The notes under the pieces: generated by a model
The model's input: the letters and a program-made list of their open reading frames with translations, nothing else
Told to the model about the DNA's origin: nothing
The model's database searches: none
Shown here: positions 11,742 through 25,035 of the stretch, piece by piece
Position numbering within the stretch: the stretch's first letter is position 1
Layout: each line of letters opens with the position of its first letter
Assembly: GCF_902148845.1 (NCBI RefSeq)
Contig: NW_021941374.1
Coordinates: 2,279,050-2,343,049, forward strand
DNA length: 64,000 nt
Reading direction: 5' to 3'
Source: Salarias fasciatus
Lineage: Eukaryota > Chordata > Actinopteri > Blenniiformes > Blenniidae
Made by a program: the position numbers and the translations under genes

Positions 11742-13868
11742 CTTCAGAAAACAAGGGGGAGATTCGGGGTGGGGGGAAGAAGAAGGCCAATCAGTGAAGT
11801 ACGAAGACATAAAAAGGAAATAAAACTAGTGTTGCAAACTGAAAACTGTAAGGGCTACAAACAAAAGGGAGAGTAAACTTTATCTTCAGCTTTTTGCGTG
11901 AAAAAAGGATAAATTATAGTTCTACTGGAACTAACATTTCTCTAAGAAAAAGCCAGAATACTAAAAAAAGAAAAAAGTCTGAATTCTGAGGAACAGAAAA
12001 AGGGCCACTTTAAAAAAAAAATAACAAAAAAACAGAAAATAGCTCAAATTAAAAAAGTCCGACCTTAGTTGAACCACTTTGATGGAGAATTTGTTTTAGG
12101 TCATATTCTACTTTCATAATTCATTTTTTCTCCAATGGCCCTCATCCTCTTCAGTAGAATTCTGACTTTAATCTTCTCAGAATTCTGTGAATAAGGACTT
12201 AAGTTAGAGGAAAAAAAGTCAGAATTCTCTGAGAGGATAAAGACCACTGTTTAAAAAATGGTTAAGGTGTCAAATAAAGTTTTAACAATTTTGAAATAAG
12301 TAAATAAATAAAGGAAATGAAATGAAAATACCTTTTATTACTGGAATCTTGACAGGCCCACCGAGCATCAGTTTCTGCCTAAATGATGAAAGGAAGAACA
12401 AAAAGATCAGAAACAAAATTATTTCAAGTAAAACATGACAAGCCTACCTTAGTTTTATTCTGACCAGCCAAACAGGACCAGCACAAGGCTCACCCGTTAA
12501 AAATGACACCCGTGTGGGATAGGTTAATTTTATACCCCTGACATTTGTTATTCAATGATATTGTTATACAAATGAATTGGCGCCAGATATTTTCCAGTTG
12601 CATACAAAACTGAAATTTCCCAAAAATCATTTATGTGTTTAAACATTTATATTGCCACACGTACAACTGCAGAATAATATTTTAGAAACAACTTTAAATA
12701 TAGAACTATGCAGTTGTTTGATCCACACAGACATCAGCAGTGCATGCTTGTCTGCGTGTTGGCGGGTTGGGGGATTATTTTAGCGGGGTGATTTTAACTG
12801 TATGAGGAATTCACATTCTGAGGTGGTGGAAAAAAGTGAAGGACTAACAACAAATAAGTGATTCGATGCCCAAAAGCGTTTGCATCGTTGTTATGGCAGT
12901 CTTAACCACTGTTAGCCGAAATCAAACTTAACATCACATCATGGCTCATTTCTTTTCAGCCTGCACTCTACCAAGTGCCTGCCATCCCCAAAAAACTTCA
13001 CAGGGTGCTTTTGGAAGTGAGGCTGGAAAAATAACTTGACGTTGGGTAGCTAATGTGACAATTAAGCTAAGCTAAGTATGCACAGAAAGCCTGCCTGTTG
13101 AATGACAAACCACATGCCGATGTAAAGATTTGAGAAAATTTCTTACTTACCAAAAACTTGAAGCGATATAAACAATCACGGCCAAACCGACAAGGAGCAC
13201 CGCTGTGGAGACGTTCTCCGGCTGCACACCAGGCACGCGTGTCCGTTCATGAGGAAAATTCTCAATAGGCGGAGTGATATGCGCATGCGTTGTAGTGGAA
13301 GTTCGCCGATGTTACGCCCCACGTGAAAATAGTGCTGAACACTGGTGGAGTGATGTGTGTGTGTTCGAATAATGAAGGAAAGTGGTGGCAGAGGTTGATG
13401 GAGAAAATCTTTAAAGAAGCAATAGAAATGTTTAAATTGGAAAGAAAAAAGTGTCCATGTAAAATAAAACTAGTATTTTAGGATGTGTTTTATTTACAAT
13501 AAGCTGCACTACTTTATAGAAATATTATAAAATGTATAACATTTAATTAGATTTTTATCAAAGCTGTTATGCTAACAAGGATAAATTGGTTATTGTATGC
13601 AATATTTTTTTTTTTTAGGAACAGACAAAAAAAAAAAAAACAAGAAATGTAAAGTTTGACTGGAACATACAGCATTTCACAACCAAAAAATCCACAAGTT
13701 CTAAATACTTAATTTGTTCAAAACATGTAAACTCAAGACAATTGAGTAAATGGATTTTTTTCATCAAAAATTACTAACAACTTCTTTATAATGAGTGTTT
13801 ATAACAAGTTACCAAAAAGTGAGTTAGTTTAACACAATACTTCTGAGTAATATGAATGTTTGTTTTTA
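11742..13868. other. Non-coding interior of the CACTA-like element
   Basis: AT-rich sequence with A-runs. A GC-rich stretch at 13140-13330 could be the promoter region of the minus-strand gene, but no motif proves this. Confidence 0.35.
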
Positions 13869-13873
13869 CAGTG

Positions 13874-14362
13874 CAGGGTGCTGGGGATGGGCTCAAATTA
13901 AAGCATGCGATGGACTGAGCAATAGGAAACCCTGTTTTAGTCAGTGTGATCTTGGATTGCCAAGTTATAGGTATTTGAATGTCGACATGTTTGCGTTGCG
14001 ATAACTAGTTAAGTCAATGAGCTCGAGAAGTGGGATTTGGACTAAATGGACTTCTCTGGCTGTTTCTAGACCGTCCAAGGTTAGTATGACCATTTGAATA
14101 CATTTTAACCCTATGCTGTAGAAGTTGGTTCAAGCCTATCAGTTGATTTTTGAACATTTTACAGGCCCAGTGCAGAATCTGTCAGTGGATGACAGATTCC
14201 GACATTCACTGACCGATTCTGCAAAGTGAGCTCCAACTCTGCATTGGAAAGACCTAGGGTGATGGGGATGGGCTCAAATTAAAGCGTGTGACGGACTGAA
14301 CAATACAAAACCCTGTTTGAGTCAGTGTGACCTTGGGTTGCAAATTACAGGTTTTTAATGTC
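13874..14362. repeat. ~372-bp satellite, right block, abutting the 5S array
   Basis: The satellite resumes in phase after the CACTA-like element, has a start motif near 14179, and breaks off after TTTTAATGTCGACATG at about 14362. From there the 5S spacer sequence (ATTGATTGACTGAAAAAGG) begins directly. Confidence 0.85.
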
Positions 14363-14428
14363 GACATGATTGATTGACTGAAAAAGGTTTCCTTGATTGT
14401 GCATTCAAATGTCAGCAAGACGTGGAAA

Positions 14429-14531
14429 AGCACCAAGGCAGTCTCCCATCCCAGTACTAACCAGGCCCTCGCCTTCTTAGCTTCCGAGATCAGACGAGAT
14501 CGGGCCCTTTCAGGCTGGTGTGGCCGTAAGT
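14429..14531 (-). pseudogene. 5S rRNA gene fragment at the left array edge
   Basis: About 17 bp at the 3' end of the gene are missing (AAAAG runs straight into CACCAAGG), and the first base differs (ACTTACGG). It keeps AGCTAAG in box A, the canonical vertebrate state, whereas interior copies have AGCAAAG. Confidence 0.9.
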
Positions 14532-14712
14532 GATTTGACCACTGACGACGGTGGTTCTTAAACTTGTGTCATAACAAGACTGTTTCAAAGCATCTATATA
14601 CTTCGATAGATATATTTATTCATCAAAAGATAGATAGATAGATTGATTGAGTGATTGATTGACTGAAAACGGTTTCCTTGACAGTGCATTCAAATGTCAG
14701 CAAGATGTGGAA

Positions 14713-14832
14713 AAGCTTACAGCACCCGGTATTCCAAGGCAGTCTCCCATCCCAGTACTAACCAGGCCCGAGCCTTCTTTGCTTCCGAGATCAGACGAGA
14801 TCGGGCCCTTTCAGGCTGGTGTGGCCGTAAGC
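14713..14832 (-). rRNA. 5S ribosomal RNA, first full copy (type A)
   Basis: The RNA starts GCTTACGGCCACACC and ends GGTGCTGTAAGCTT, followed by a T-run pol III terminator (GCTTTTCC). Length is 120 nt, the normal vertebrate size. The internal promoter is recognisable: box A region GGAAGCAAAGAAGG, intermediate element GGGCCTGGTT, box C GGGATGGGAGACTGCC. Relative to the human 5S sequence recalled from memory, changes lie at about positions 12, 17, 24, 26, 53, 57, 61, 80, 92 and 97. The 17 and 61 changes swap a C-G pair for G-C in helix II. A TATAAG or TTTAAG motif lies about 31 bp upstream of the start. 5S rRNA is part of the large ribosomal subunit; activity of this variant is not shown. Confidence 0.9.
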
Positions 14833-15314
14833 AATGTGACCACTGACGACGGTGGTTCTTATACATGAGTCACAACAAGACTGTTTCAAAGCATCTATAT
14901 ACTTCTATAGATATATTTATTCATCAAAAGATAGATAGATAGATTGATTGAGTGATTGATTGACTGAAAATGGTTTCCTTGACAGTGCATTCAAATGTCA
15001 GCAAGATGTGGAAAAGCTTACAGCACCCGGTATTCCAAGGCAGTCTCCCATCCCAGTACTAACCAGGCCCGAGCCTTCTTTGCTTCCGAGATCAGACGAG
15101 ATCGGGCCCTTTCAGGCTGGTGTGGCCGTAAGCAACGTGACCACTGACAACGGTGGTTCTTATACATGAGTCACAACAAGACTGTTTCAAAGCATCTATA
15201 TACTTCTATAGATATATTTATTCATCAAAAGATAGATAGATAGATTGATTGAGTGATTGATTGACTGAAAACGGTTTCCTTGACAGTGCATTCAAATGTC
15301 AGCAAGATGTGGAA

Positions 15315-15434
15315 AAGCTTACAGCACCCGGTATTCCAAGGCAGTCTCTCATCCCAGTACTAACCAGGCCCGAGCCTTCTTTGCTTCCGAGATCAGACGA
15401 GATCGGGCCCTTTCAGGCTGGTGTGGCCGTAATC
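15315..15434 (-). rRNA. 5S rRNA variant copy (C2A, G86A)
   Basis: The start is GATTACGG rather than GCTTACGG, and box C reads GGGATGAGAGAC. The same pair of changes recurs at 21306 (and a similar copy at 24915), marking block duplication. G86 lies in the TFIIIA-binding box C, so these copies may be poorly transcribed. Confidence 0.85.
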
Positions 15435-16506
15435 AATGTGACCACTGACGATGGTGGTTCTTATACATGAGTCACAACAAGACTGTTTCAAAGCATCTAT
15501 ATACTTCTATAGATATATTTATTCATCAAAAGATAGATAGATAGATTGATTGAGTGATTGATTGACTGAAAACGGTTTCCTTGACAGTGCATTCAAATGT
15601 CAGCAAGATGTGGAAAAGCTTACAGCACCCGGTATTCCAAGGCAGTCTCCCATCCCAGTACTAACCAGGCCCGAGCCTTCTTTGCTTCCGAGATCAGACG
15701 AGATCGGGCCCTTTCAGGCTGGTGTGGCCGTAAGCAATGTGACCACTGACGACGGTGGTTCTTATACATGAGTCACAACAAGACTGTTTCAAAGCATCTA
15801 TATACTTCGATAGATATATTTATTCATCAAAAGATAGATAGATAGATTGATTGAGTGATTGATTGACTGAAAATGGTTTCCTTGACAGTGCATTCAAATG
15901 TCAGCAAGATGTGGAAAAGCTTACAGCACCCGGTATTCCAAGGCAGTCTCCCATCCCAGTACTAACCAGGCCCGAGCCTTCTTTGCTTCCGAGATCAGAC
16001 GAGATCGGGCCCTTTCAGGCTGGTGTGGCCGTAAGCGATGTGACCACTGACGATGGTGGTTCTTAAACTTGTGTCATAACAAAACTGTTTCAAAGCATCT
16101 ATATGCTCCGATAGATATATTTATTCATCAAAAGATAGATAGATAGATTGATTGAGTGATTGATTGACTGAAAACGGTTTCCTTGACAGTGCATTCAAAT
16201 GTCAGCAAGATGTGGAAAAGCTTACAGCACCCGGTATTCCAAGGCAGTCTCCCATCCCAGTACTAACCAGGCCCGAGCCTTCTTTGCTTCCGAGATCAGA
16301 CGAGATCGGGCCCTTTCAGGCTGGTGTGGCCGTAAGCAATGTGACCACTGACGATGGTGGTTCTTATACATGAGTCACAACAAGACTGTTTCAAAGCATC
16401 TATATACTTCTATAGATATATTTATTCATCAAAAGATAGATAGATAGATTGATTGACTGAAAACGGTTTCCTTGACAGTGCATTCAAATGTCAGCAAGAT
16501 GTGGAA

Positions 16507-16626
16507 AAGCTTACAGCACCCGGTATTCCAAGGCAGTCTCCCATCCCAGTACTAACCAGGCCCGAGCCTTCTTTGCTTCCGAGATCAGACGAGATCGGGC
16601 CCTTTCAGGCTGGTGTGGCCGTAAGC
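16507..16626 (-). rRNA. 5S rRNA in a shortened 289-bp unit
   Basis: The gene itself is normal for type A; the spacer lacks a 12-bp GAGTGATTGATT step. The same shortened unit recurs exactly 2,095 bp on, at 18602. Confidence 0.9.
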
Positions 16627-19203
16627 AATGTGACCACTGACGATGGTGGTTCTTATACATGAGTCACAACAAGACTGTTTCAAAGCATCTATATACTTCT
16701 ATAGATATATTTATTCATCAAAAGATAGATAGATAGATTGATTGAGTGATTGATTGACTGAAAATGGTTTCCTTGACAGTGCATTCAAATGTCAGCAAGA
16801 TGTGGAAAAGCTTACAGCACCCAGTATTCCAAGGCAGTCTCCCATCCCAGTACTAACCAGGCCCGAGCCTTCTTTGCTTCCGAGATCAGACGAGATCGGG
16901 CCCTTTCAGGCTGGTGTGGCCGTAAGCAATTTGACCACTGACGACGGTGGTTCTTAAACTTGTGTCATAACAAAACTGTTTCAAAGCATCTATATACTTC
17001 GATAGATATATTTATTCATCAAAAGATAGATAGATAGATTGATTGAGTGATTTATTGACTGAAAACGGTTTCCTTGACAGTGCATTCAAATGTCAGCAAG
17101 ATGTGGAAAAGCTTACAGCACCCGGTATTCCAAGGCAGTCTCCCATCCCAGTACTAACCAGGCCCGAGCCTTCTTTGCTTCCGAGATCAGACGAGATCGG
17201 GCCCTTTCAGGCTGGTGTGGCCGTAAGCGATGTGACCGCTGACGACGGTGGTTCTTAAACTTGTGTCATAACAAAACTGTTTCAAAGCATCTATATACTT
17301 CGATAGATATATTTATTCATCAAAAGATAGATAGATAGATTGATTGAGTGATTGATTGACTGAAAACGGTTTCCTTGACAGTGCATTCAAATGTCAGCAA
17401 GATGTGGAAAAGCTTACAGCACCCGGTATTCCAAGGCAGTCTCCCATCCCAGTACTAACCAGGCCCGAGCCTTCTTTGCTTCCGAGATCAGACGAGATCG
17501 GGCCCTTTCAGGCTGGTGTGGCCGTAAGCAATGTGACCACTGACGACGGTGGTTCTTATACATGAGTCACAACAAGACTGTTTCAAAGCATCTATATACT
17601 TCTATCGATATATTTATTCATCAAAAGATAGATAGATAGATTGATTGAGTGATTGATTGACTGAAAACGGTTTCCTTGACAGTGCATTCAAATGTCAGCA
17701 AGATGTGGAAAAGCTTACAGCACCCGGTATTCCAAGGCAGTCTCCCATCCCAGTACTAACCAGGCCCGAGCCTTCTTTGCTTCCGAGATCAGACGAGATC
17801 GGGCCCTTTCAGGCTGGTGTGGCCGTAAGCAATGTGACCACTGACGATGGTGGTTCTTATACATGAGTCACAACAAGACTGTTTCAAAGCATCTATATAC
17901 TTCTTTAGATATATTTATTCATCAAAAGATAGATAGATAGATTGATTGAGTGATTGATTGACTGAAAATGGTTTCCTTGACAGTGCATTCAAATGTCAGC
18001 AAGATGTGGAAAAGCTTACAGCACCCGGTATTCCAAGGCAGTCTCCCATCCCAGTACTAACCAGGCCCGAGCCTTCTTTGCTTCCGAGATCAGACGAGAT
18101 CGGGCCCTTTCAGGCTGGTGTGGCCGTAAGCGATGTGACCACTGACGACGGTGGTTCTTAAACTTGTGTCATAACAAAACTGTTTCAAAGCATCTATATA
18201 CTCCGATAGATATATTTATTCATCAAAAGATAGATAGATAGATTGATTGAGTGATTGATTGACTGAAAACGGTTTCCTTGACAGTGCATTCAAATGTCAG
18301 CAAGATGTGGAAAAGCTTACAGCACCCGGTATTCCAAGGCAGTCTCCCATCCCAGTACTAACCAGGCCCGAGCCTTCTTTGCTTCCGAGATCAGACGAGA
18401 TCGGGCCCTTTCAGGCTGGTGTGGCCGTAAGCAATGTGACCACTGACGATGGTGGTTCTTATACATGAGTCACAACAAGACTGTTTCAAAGCATCTATAT
18501 ACTTCTATAGATATATTTATTCATCAAAAGATAGATAGATAGATTGATTGACTGAAAACGGTTTCCTTGACAGTGCATTCAAATGTCAGCAAGATGTGGA
18601 AAAGCTTACAGCACCCGGTATTCCAAGGCAGTCTCCCATCCCAGTACTAACCAGGCCCGAGCCTTCTTTGCTTCCGAGATCAGACGAGATCGGGCCCTTT
18701 CAGGCTGGTGTGGCCGTAAGCAATGTGACCACTGACGATGGTGGTTCTTATACATGAGTCACAACAAGACTGTTTCAAAGCATCTATATACTTCTATAGA
18801 TATATTTATTCATCAAAAGATAGATAGATAGATTGATTGAGTGATTGATTGACTGAAAATGGTTTCCTTGACAGTGCATTCAAATGTCAGCAAGATGTGG
18901 AAAAGCTTACAGCACCCGGTATTCCAAGGCAGTCTCCCATCCCAGTACTAACCAGGCCCGAGCCTTCTTTGCTTCCGAGATCAGACGAGATCGGGCCCTT
19001 TCAGGCTGGTGTGGCCGTAAGCGATGTGACCACTGACGACGGTGGTTCTTAAACTTGTGTCATAACAAGACTGTTTCAAAGCATCTATATACTTCTATAG
19101 ATATATTTATTCATCAAAAGATAGATAGATAGATTGATTGAGTGATTGATTGACTGAAAACGGTTTCCTTGACAGTGCATTCAAATGTCAGCAAGATGTG
19201 GAA

Positions 19204-19322
19204 AAGCTTACAGCACCGGTATTCCAAGGCAGTTTCCAATCCCAGTACTAACCAGGCCCGAGCCTTCTTTGCTTCCGAGATCAGACGAGATCGGGCCCTT
19301 TCAGGCTGGTGTGGCCGTAAGC
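19204..19322 (-). rRNA. 5S rRNA, 119-bp copy
   Basis: One base is missing near the 3' end (CACCGGTATT), and box C carries further changes (plus-strand AGTTTCCAATCC). Probably a weak or dead copy. Confidence 0.8.
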
Positions 19323-20400
19323 AATGTGACCACTGACGATGGTGGTTCTTATACATGAGTCACAACAAGACTGTTTCAAAGCATCTATATACTTCTATAG
19401 ATATATTTATTCATCAAAGATAGATAGATAGATGATTGATTGATTGACTGAAAACGGTTTCCTTGACAGTGCATTCAAATGTCAGCAAGATGTGGAAAAG
19501 CTTACAGCACCCGGTATTCCAAGGCAGTCTCCCATCCCAGTACTAACCAGGCCCGAGCCTTCTTTGCTTCCGAGATCAGACGAGATCGGGCCCTTTCAGG
19601 CTGGTGTGGCCGTAAGCAATGTGACCACTGACGATGGTGGTTCTTATACATGTGTCACAACAAGACTGTTTCAAAGCATCTATATACTTCTATAGATATA
19701 TTTATTCATCAAAAGATAGATAGATAGATTGATTGAGTGATTGATTGACTGAAAATGGTTTCCTTGACAGTGCATTCAAATGTCAGCAAGATGTGGAAAA
19801 GCTTACAGCACCCGGTATTCCAAGGCAGTCTCCCATCCCAGTACTAACCAGGCCCGAGCCTTCTTTGCTTCCGAGATCAGACGAGATCGGGCCCTTTCAG
19901 GCTGGTGTGGCCGTAAGCGATGTGACCACTGACGACGGTGGTTCTTAAACTTGTGTCATAACAAGACTGTTTCAAAGCATCTATATACTCCGATAGATAT
20001 ATTTATTCATCAAAAGATAGATAGATAGATTGATTGAGTGATTGATTGACTGAAAACGGTTTCCTTGACAGTGCATTCAAATGTCAGCAAGATGTGGAAA
20101 AGCTTACAGCACCCGGTATTCCAAGGCAGTCTCCCATCCCAGTACTAACCAGGCCCGAGCCTTCTTTGCTTCCGAGATCAGACGAGATCGGGCCCTTTCA
20201 GGCTGGTGTGGCCGTAAGCGATGTGACCACTGACGATGGTGGTTCTTATACATGAGTCACAACAAGACTGTTTCAAAGCATCTATATACTTCTATAGATA
20301 TATTTATTCATCAAAAGATAGATAGATAGATTGATTGAGTGATTGATTGACTGAAAATGGTTTCCTTGACAGTGCATTCAAATGTCAGCAAGATGTGGAA

Positions 20401-20521
20401 AAGCTTACAGCACCCAGGTATTCCAAGGCAGTCTCCCATCCCAGTACTAACCAGGCCCGAGCCTTCTTTGCTTCCGAGATCAGACGAGATCGGGCCCTTT
20501 CAGGCTGGTGTGGCCGTAAGC
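20401..20521 (-). rRNA. 5S rRNA, 121-bp copy
   Basis: One extra base in the loop near the 3' end (CACCCAGGTATT). The neighbour at 20703-20823 has an extra base at the same site (CACCCTGGTATT), as if type A and type B 3' ends had been combined. Confidence 0.8.
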
Positions 20522-21305
20522 GATGTGACCACTGACGACGGTGGTTCTTAAACTTGTGTCATAACAAGACTGTTTCAAAGCATCTATATACTTCTATAGA
20601 TATATTTATTCATCAAAAGATAGATAGATAGATTGATTGAGTGATTGATTGACTGAAAACGGTTTCCTTGACAGTGCATTCAAATGTCAGCAAGATGTGG
20701 AAAAGCTTACAGCACCCTGGTATTCCAAGGCAGTCTCCCATCCCAGTACTAACCAGGCCCGAGCCTTCTTTGCTTCCGAGATCAGACGAGATCGGGCCCT
20801 TTCAGGCTGGTGTGGCCGTAAGCGATGTGACCACTGACGACGGTGGTTCTTATACATGTGTCACAACAAGACTGTTTCAAAGCATCTATATACTTCTATA
20901 GATATATTTATTCATCAAAAGATAGATAGATAGATTGATTGAGTGATTGATTGACTGAAAATGGTTTCCTTGACAGTGCATTCAAATGTCAGCAAGATGT
21001 GGAAAAGCTTACAGCACCCGGTATTCCAAGGCAGTCTCCCATCCCAGTACTAACCAGGCCCGAGCCTTCTTTGCTTCCGAGATCAGACGAGATCGGGCCC
21101 TTTCAGGCTGGTGTGGCCGTAAGCAACGTGACCACTGACGACGGTGGTTCTTATACATGAGTCACAACAAGACTGTTTCAAAGCATCTATATACTTCTAT
21201 AGATATATTTATTCATCAAAAGATAGATAGATAGATTGATTGAGTGATTGATTGACTGAAAACGGTTTCCTTGACAGTGCATTCAAATGTCAGCAAGATG
21301 TGGAA

Positions 21306-21425
21306 AAGCTTACAGCACCCGGTATTCCAAGGCAGTCTCTCATCCCAGTACTAACCAGGCCCGAGCCTTCTTTGCTTCCGAGATCAGACGAGATCGGGCC
21401 CTTTCAGGCTGGTGTGGCCGTAATC
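21306..21425 (-). rRNA. 5S rRNA variant copy (C2A, G86A), second occurrence
   Basis: Carries the same two changes as the copy at 15315, 5,991 bp earlier, and the neighbours match too, so a multi-unit block was duplicated. Confidence 0.85.
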
Positions 21426-24400
21426 AATGTGACCACTGACGATGGTGGTTCTTATACATGTGTCACAACAAGACTGTTTCAAAGCATCTATATACTTCTA
21501 TAGATATATTTATTCATCAAAAGATAGATAGATAGATTGATTGAGTGATTGATTGACTGAAAACGGTTTCCTTGACAGTGCATTCAAATGTCAGCAAGAT
21601 GTGGAAAAGCTTACAGCACCCGGTATTCCAAGGCAGTCTCCCATCCCAGTACTAACCAGGCCCGAGCCTTCTTTGCTTCCGAGATCAGACGAGATCGGGC
21701 CCTTTCAGGCTGGTGTGGCCGTAAGCAATGTGACCACTGACGACGGTGGTTCTTATACATGAGTCACAACAAGACTGTTTCAAAGCATCTATATACTTCT
21801 TTAGATATATTTATTCATCAAAAGATAGATAGATAGATTGATTGAGTGATTGATTGACTGAAAATGGTTTCCTTGACAGTGCATTCAAATGTCAGCAAGA
21901 TGTGGAAAAGCTTACAGCACCCGGTATTCCAAGGCAGTCTCCCATCCCAGTACTAACCAGGCCCGAGCCTTCTTTGCTTCCGAGATCAGACGAGATCGGG
22001 CCCTTTCAGGCTGGTGTGGCCGTAAGCGATGTGACCGCTGACGACGGTGGTTCTTAAACTTGTGTCATAACAAGACTGTTTCAAAGCATCTATATACTCC
22101 TATAGATATATTTATTCACCAAAAGATAGATAGATAGATTGATTGAGTGATTGATTGACTGAAAACGGTTTCCTTGACAGTGCATTCAAATGTCAGCAAG
22201 ATGTGGAAAAGCTTACAGCACCCGGTATTCCAAGGCAGTCTCCCATCCCAGTACTAACCAGGCCCGAGCCTTCTTTGCTTCCGAGATCAGACGAGATCGG
22301 GCCCTTTCAGGCTGGTGTGGCCGTAAGCAATGTGACCACTGACGATGGTGGTTCTTATACATGAGTCACAACAAGACTGTTTCAAAGCATCTATATACTT
22401 CTATAGATATATTTATTCATCAAAAGATAGATAGATAGATTGATTGAGTGATTGATTGACTGAAAACGGTTTCCTTGACAGTGCATTCAAATGTCAGCAA
22501 GATGTGGAAAAGCTTACAGCACCCGGTATTCCAAGGCAGTCTCCCATCCCAGTACTAACCAGGCCCGAGCCTTCTTTGCTTCCGAGATCAGACGAGATCG
22601 GGCCCTTTCAGGCTGGTGTGGCCGTAAGCGAATGTGACCACTGACGATGGTGGTTCTTATACATGGTCACAACAAGACTGTTTCAAAGCATCTATATACT
22701 TCTATAGATATATTTATTCATCAAAAGATAGATAGATAGATTGATTGAGTGATTGATTGACTGAAAATGGTTTCCTTGACAGTGCATTCAAATGTCAGCA
22801 AGATGTGGAAAAGCTTACAGCACCCGGTATTCCAAGGCAGTCTCCCATCCCAGTACTAACCAGGCCCGAGCCTTCTTTGCTTCCGAGATCAGACGAGATC
22901 GGGCCCTTTCAGGCTGGTGTGGCCGTAAGCAATGTGACCACTGACGATGGTGGTTCTTATACATGAGTCACAACAAGACTGTTTCAAAGCATCTATATAC
23001 TTCTATAGATATATTTATTCATCAAAAGATAGATAGATAGATTGATTGAGTGATTGATTGACTGAAAATGGTTTCCTTGACAGTGCATTCAAATGTCAGC
23101 AAGATGTGGAAAAGCTTACAGCACCTGGTATTCCAAGGCAGTCTCCCATCCCAGTACTAACCAGGCCCGAGCCTTCTTTGCTTCCGAGATCAGACGAGAT
23201 CGGGCCCTTTCAGGCTGGTGTGGCCGTAAGCGATGTGACCACTGACGACGGTGGTTCTTAAACTTGTGTCATAACAAGACTGTTTCAAAGCATCTATATA
23301 CTCCGATAGATATATTTATTCATCAAAAGATAGATAGATAGATTGATTGAGTGATTGATTGACTGAAAACGGTTTCCTTGACAGTGCATTCAAATGTCAG
23401 CAAGATGTGGAAAAGCTTACAGCACCCGGTATTCCAAGGCAGTCTCCCATCCCAGTACTAACCAGGCCCGAGCCTTCTTTGCTTCCGAGATCAGACGAGA
23501 TCGGGCCCTTTCAGGCTGGTGTGGCCGTAAGCGATGTGACCACTGACGATGGTGGTTCTTATACATGAGTCACAACAAGACTGTTTCAAAGCATCTATAT
23601 ACTTCTATAGATATATTTATTCATCAAAAGATAGATAGATAGATTGATTGAGTGATTGATTGACTGAAAATGGTTTCCTTGACAGTGCATTCAAATGTCA
23701 GCAAGATGTGGAAAAGCTTACAGCACCCAGTATTCCAAGGCAGTCTCCCATCCCAGTACTAACCAGGCCCGAGCCTTCTTTGCTTCCGAGATCAGACGAG
23801 ATCGGGCCCTTTCAGGCTGGTGTGGCCGTAAGCAATGTGACCACTGACGATGGTGGTTCTTATACATGATGTCACAACAAGACTGTTTCAAAGCATCTAT
23901 ATACTTCTATAGATATATTTATTCATCAAAAGATAGATAGATAGATTGATTGAGTGATTGATTGACTGAAAATGGTTTCCTTGACAGTGCATTCAAATGT
24001 CAGCAAGATGTGGAAAAGCTTACAGCACCCGGTATTCCAAGGCAGTCTCCCATCCCAGTACTAACCAGGCCCGAGCCTTCTTTGCTTCCGAGATCAGACG
24101 AGATCGGGCCCTTTCAGGCTGGTGTGGCCGTAAGCGATGTGACCACTGACGACGGTGGTTCTTAACTGTGTCACTAACAAGACTGTTTCAAAGCATCTAT
24201 ATACTTCGATAGATATATTTATTCATCAAAAGATAGATAGATAGATTGATTGAGTGATTGATTGACTGAAAACGGTTTCCTTGACAGTGCATTCAAATGT
24301 CAGCAAGATGTGGAAAAGCTTACAGCACCCGGTATTCCAAGGCAGTCTCCCATCCCAGTACTAACCAGGCCCGAGCCTTCTTTGCTTCCGAGATCAGACG

Positions 24401-24616
24401 AGATCGGGCCCTTTCAGGCTGGTGTGGCCGTAAGCAATGTGACCACTAACGACGGTGGTTCTTATACATGAGTCACAACAAGACTGTTTCAAAGCATCTA
24501 TATACTTCTATAGATATATTTATTCATCAAAAGATAGATAGATAGATTGATTGAGTGATTGATTGACTGAAAATGGTTTCCTTGACAGTGCATTCAAATG
24601 TCAGCAAGATGTGGAA

Positions 24617-24734
24617 AAGCTTACAGCACCGGTATTCCAAGGCAGTCTCCCATCCCAGTACTAACCAGGCCCGAGCCTTCTTTGCTTCCGAGATCAGACG
24701 AGATCGGGCCTGTCAGGCTGGTGTGGCCGTAAGC
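24617..24734 (-). rRNA. 5S rRNA, 118-bp damaged copy near the A/B boundary
   Basis: Short indels occur (CACCGGTATT; GGGCCTGTCAGG). It begins a run of four damaged units that ends where type B starts. Confidence 0.75.
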
Positions 24735-24914
24735 ACGTGACCACTGACGACGGTGGTTCTTATACATGAGTCACAACAAGACTGTTTCAAAGCATCTATA
24801 TACTTCTATAGATATATTTATTCATCAAAAGATAGATAGATAGATTGATTGAGTGATTGATTGACTGAAAACGGTTTCCTTGACAGTGCATTCAAATGTC
24901 AGCAAGATGTGGAA

Positions 24915-25035
24915 AAGCTTACAGCACCCGGTATTCCAAGGCAGTCTCTCAGTCCCAGTACTAACCAGGCCCGAGCCTTCTTTGCTTCCGAGATCAGACG
25001 AGATCGGGCCCTTTCAGGCTGGTGTGGCCGTAATC
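24915..25035 (-). rRNA. 5S rRNA, 121-bp variant near the A/B boundary
   Basis: Has the C2A start (GATTACGG) and an extra base in box C (plus-strand CTCTCAGTCCCAG). Third member of the C2A lineage. Confidence 0.75.

Larger units (their letters stand above)
9944..13873 (-). mobile_element. CACTA (EnSpm)-like DNA transposon inserted in the satellite
   Basis: The left end is CACTGTAAGAAACAA and the inverted right end is CACTGTAAAAACAAA. Ends beginning CACTR and subterminal repeats are marks of CACTA elements. Subterminal repeats are visible at 9970-10290 (TTTTAAGTCTGCAATACTAA twice, many TTTTGAGT motifs) and near 13680-13860. The satellite continues on both sides (GACCTA before, GGGTGCTGG after), so the insertion is exact; the flanking dinucleotides are TA on the left and CA on the right, perhaps a changed 2-bp duplication. 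The interior carries a spliced minus-strand gene. I do not see a DDE transposase, so this copy may be non-autonomous. Confidence 0.65.
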
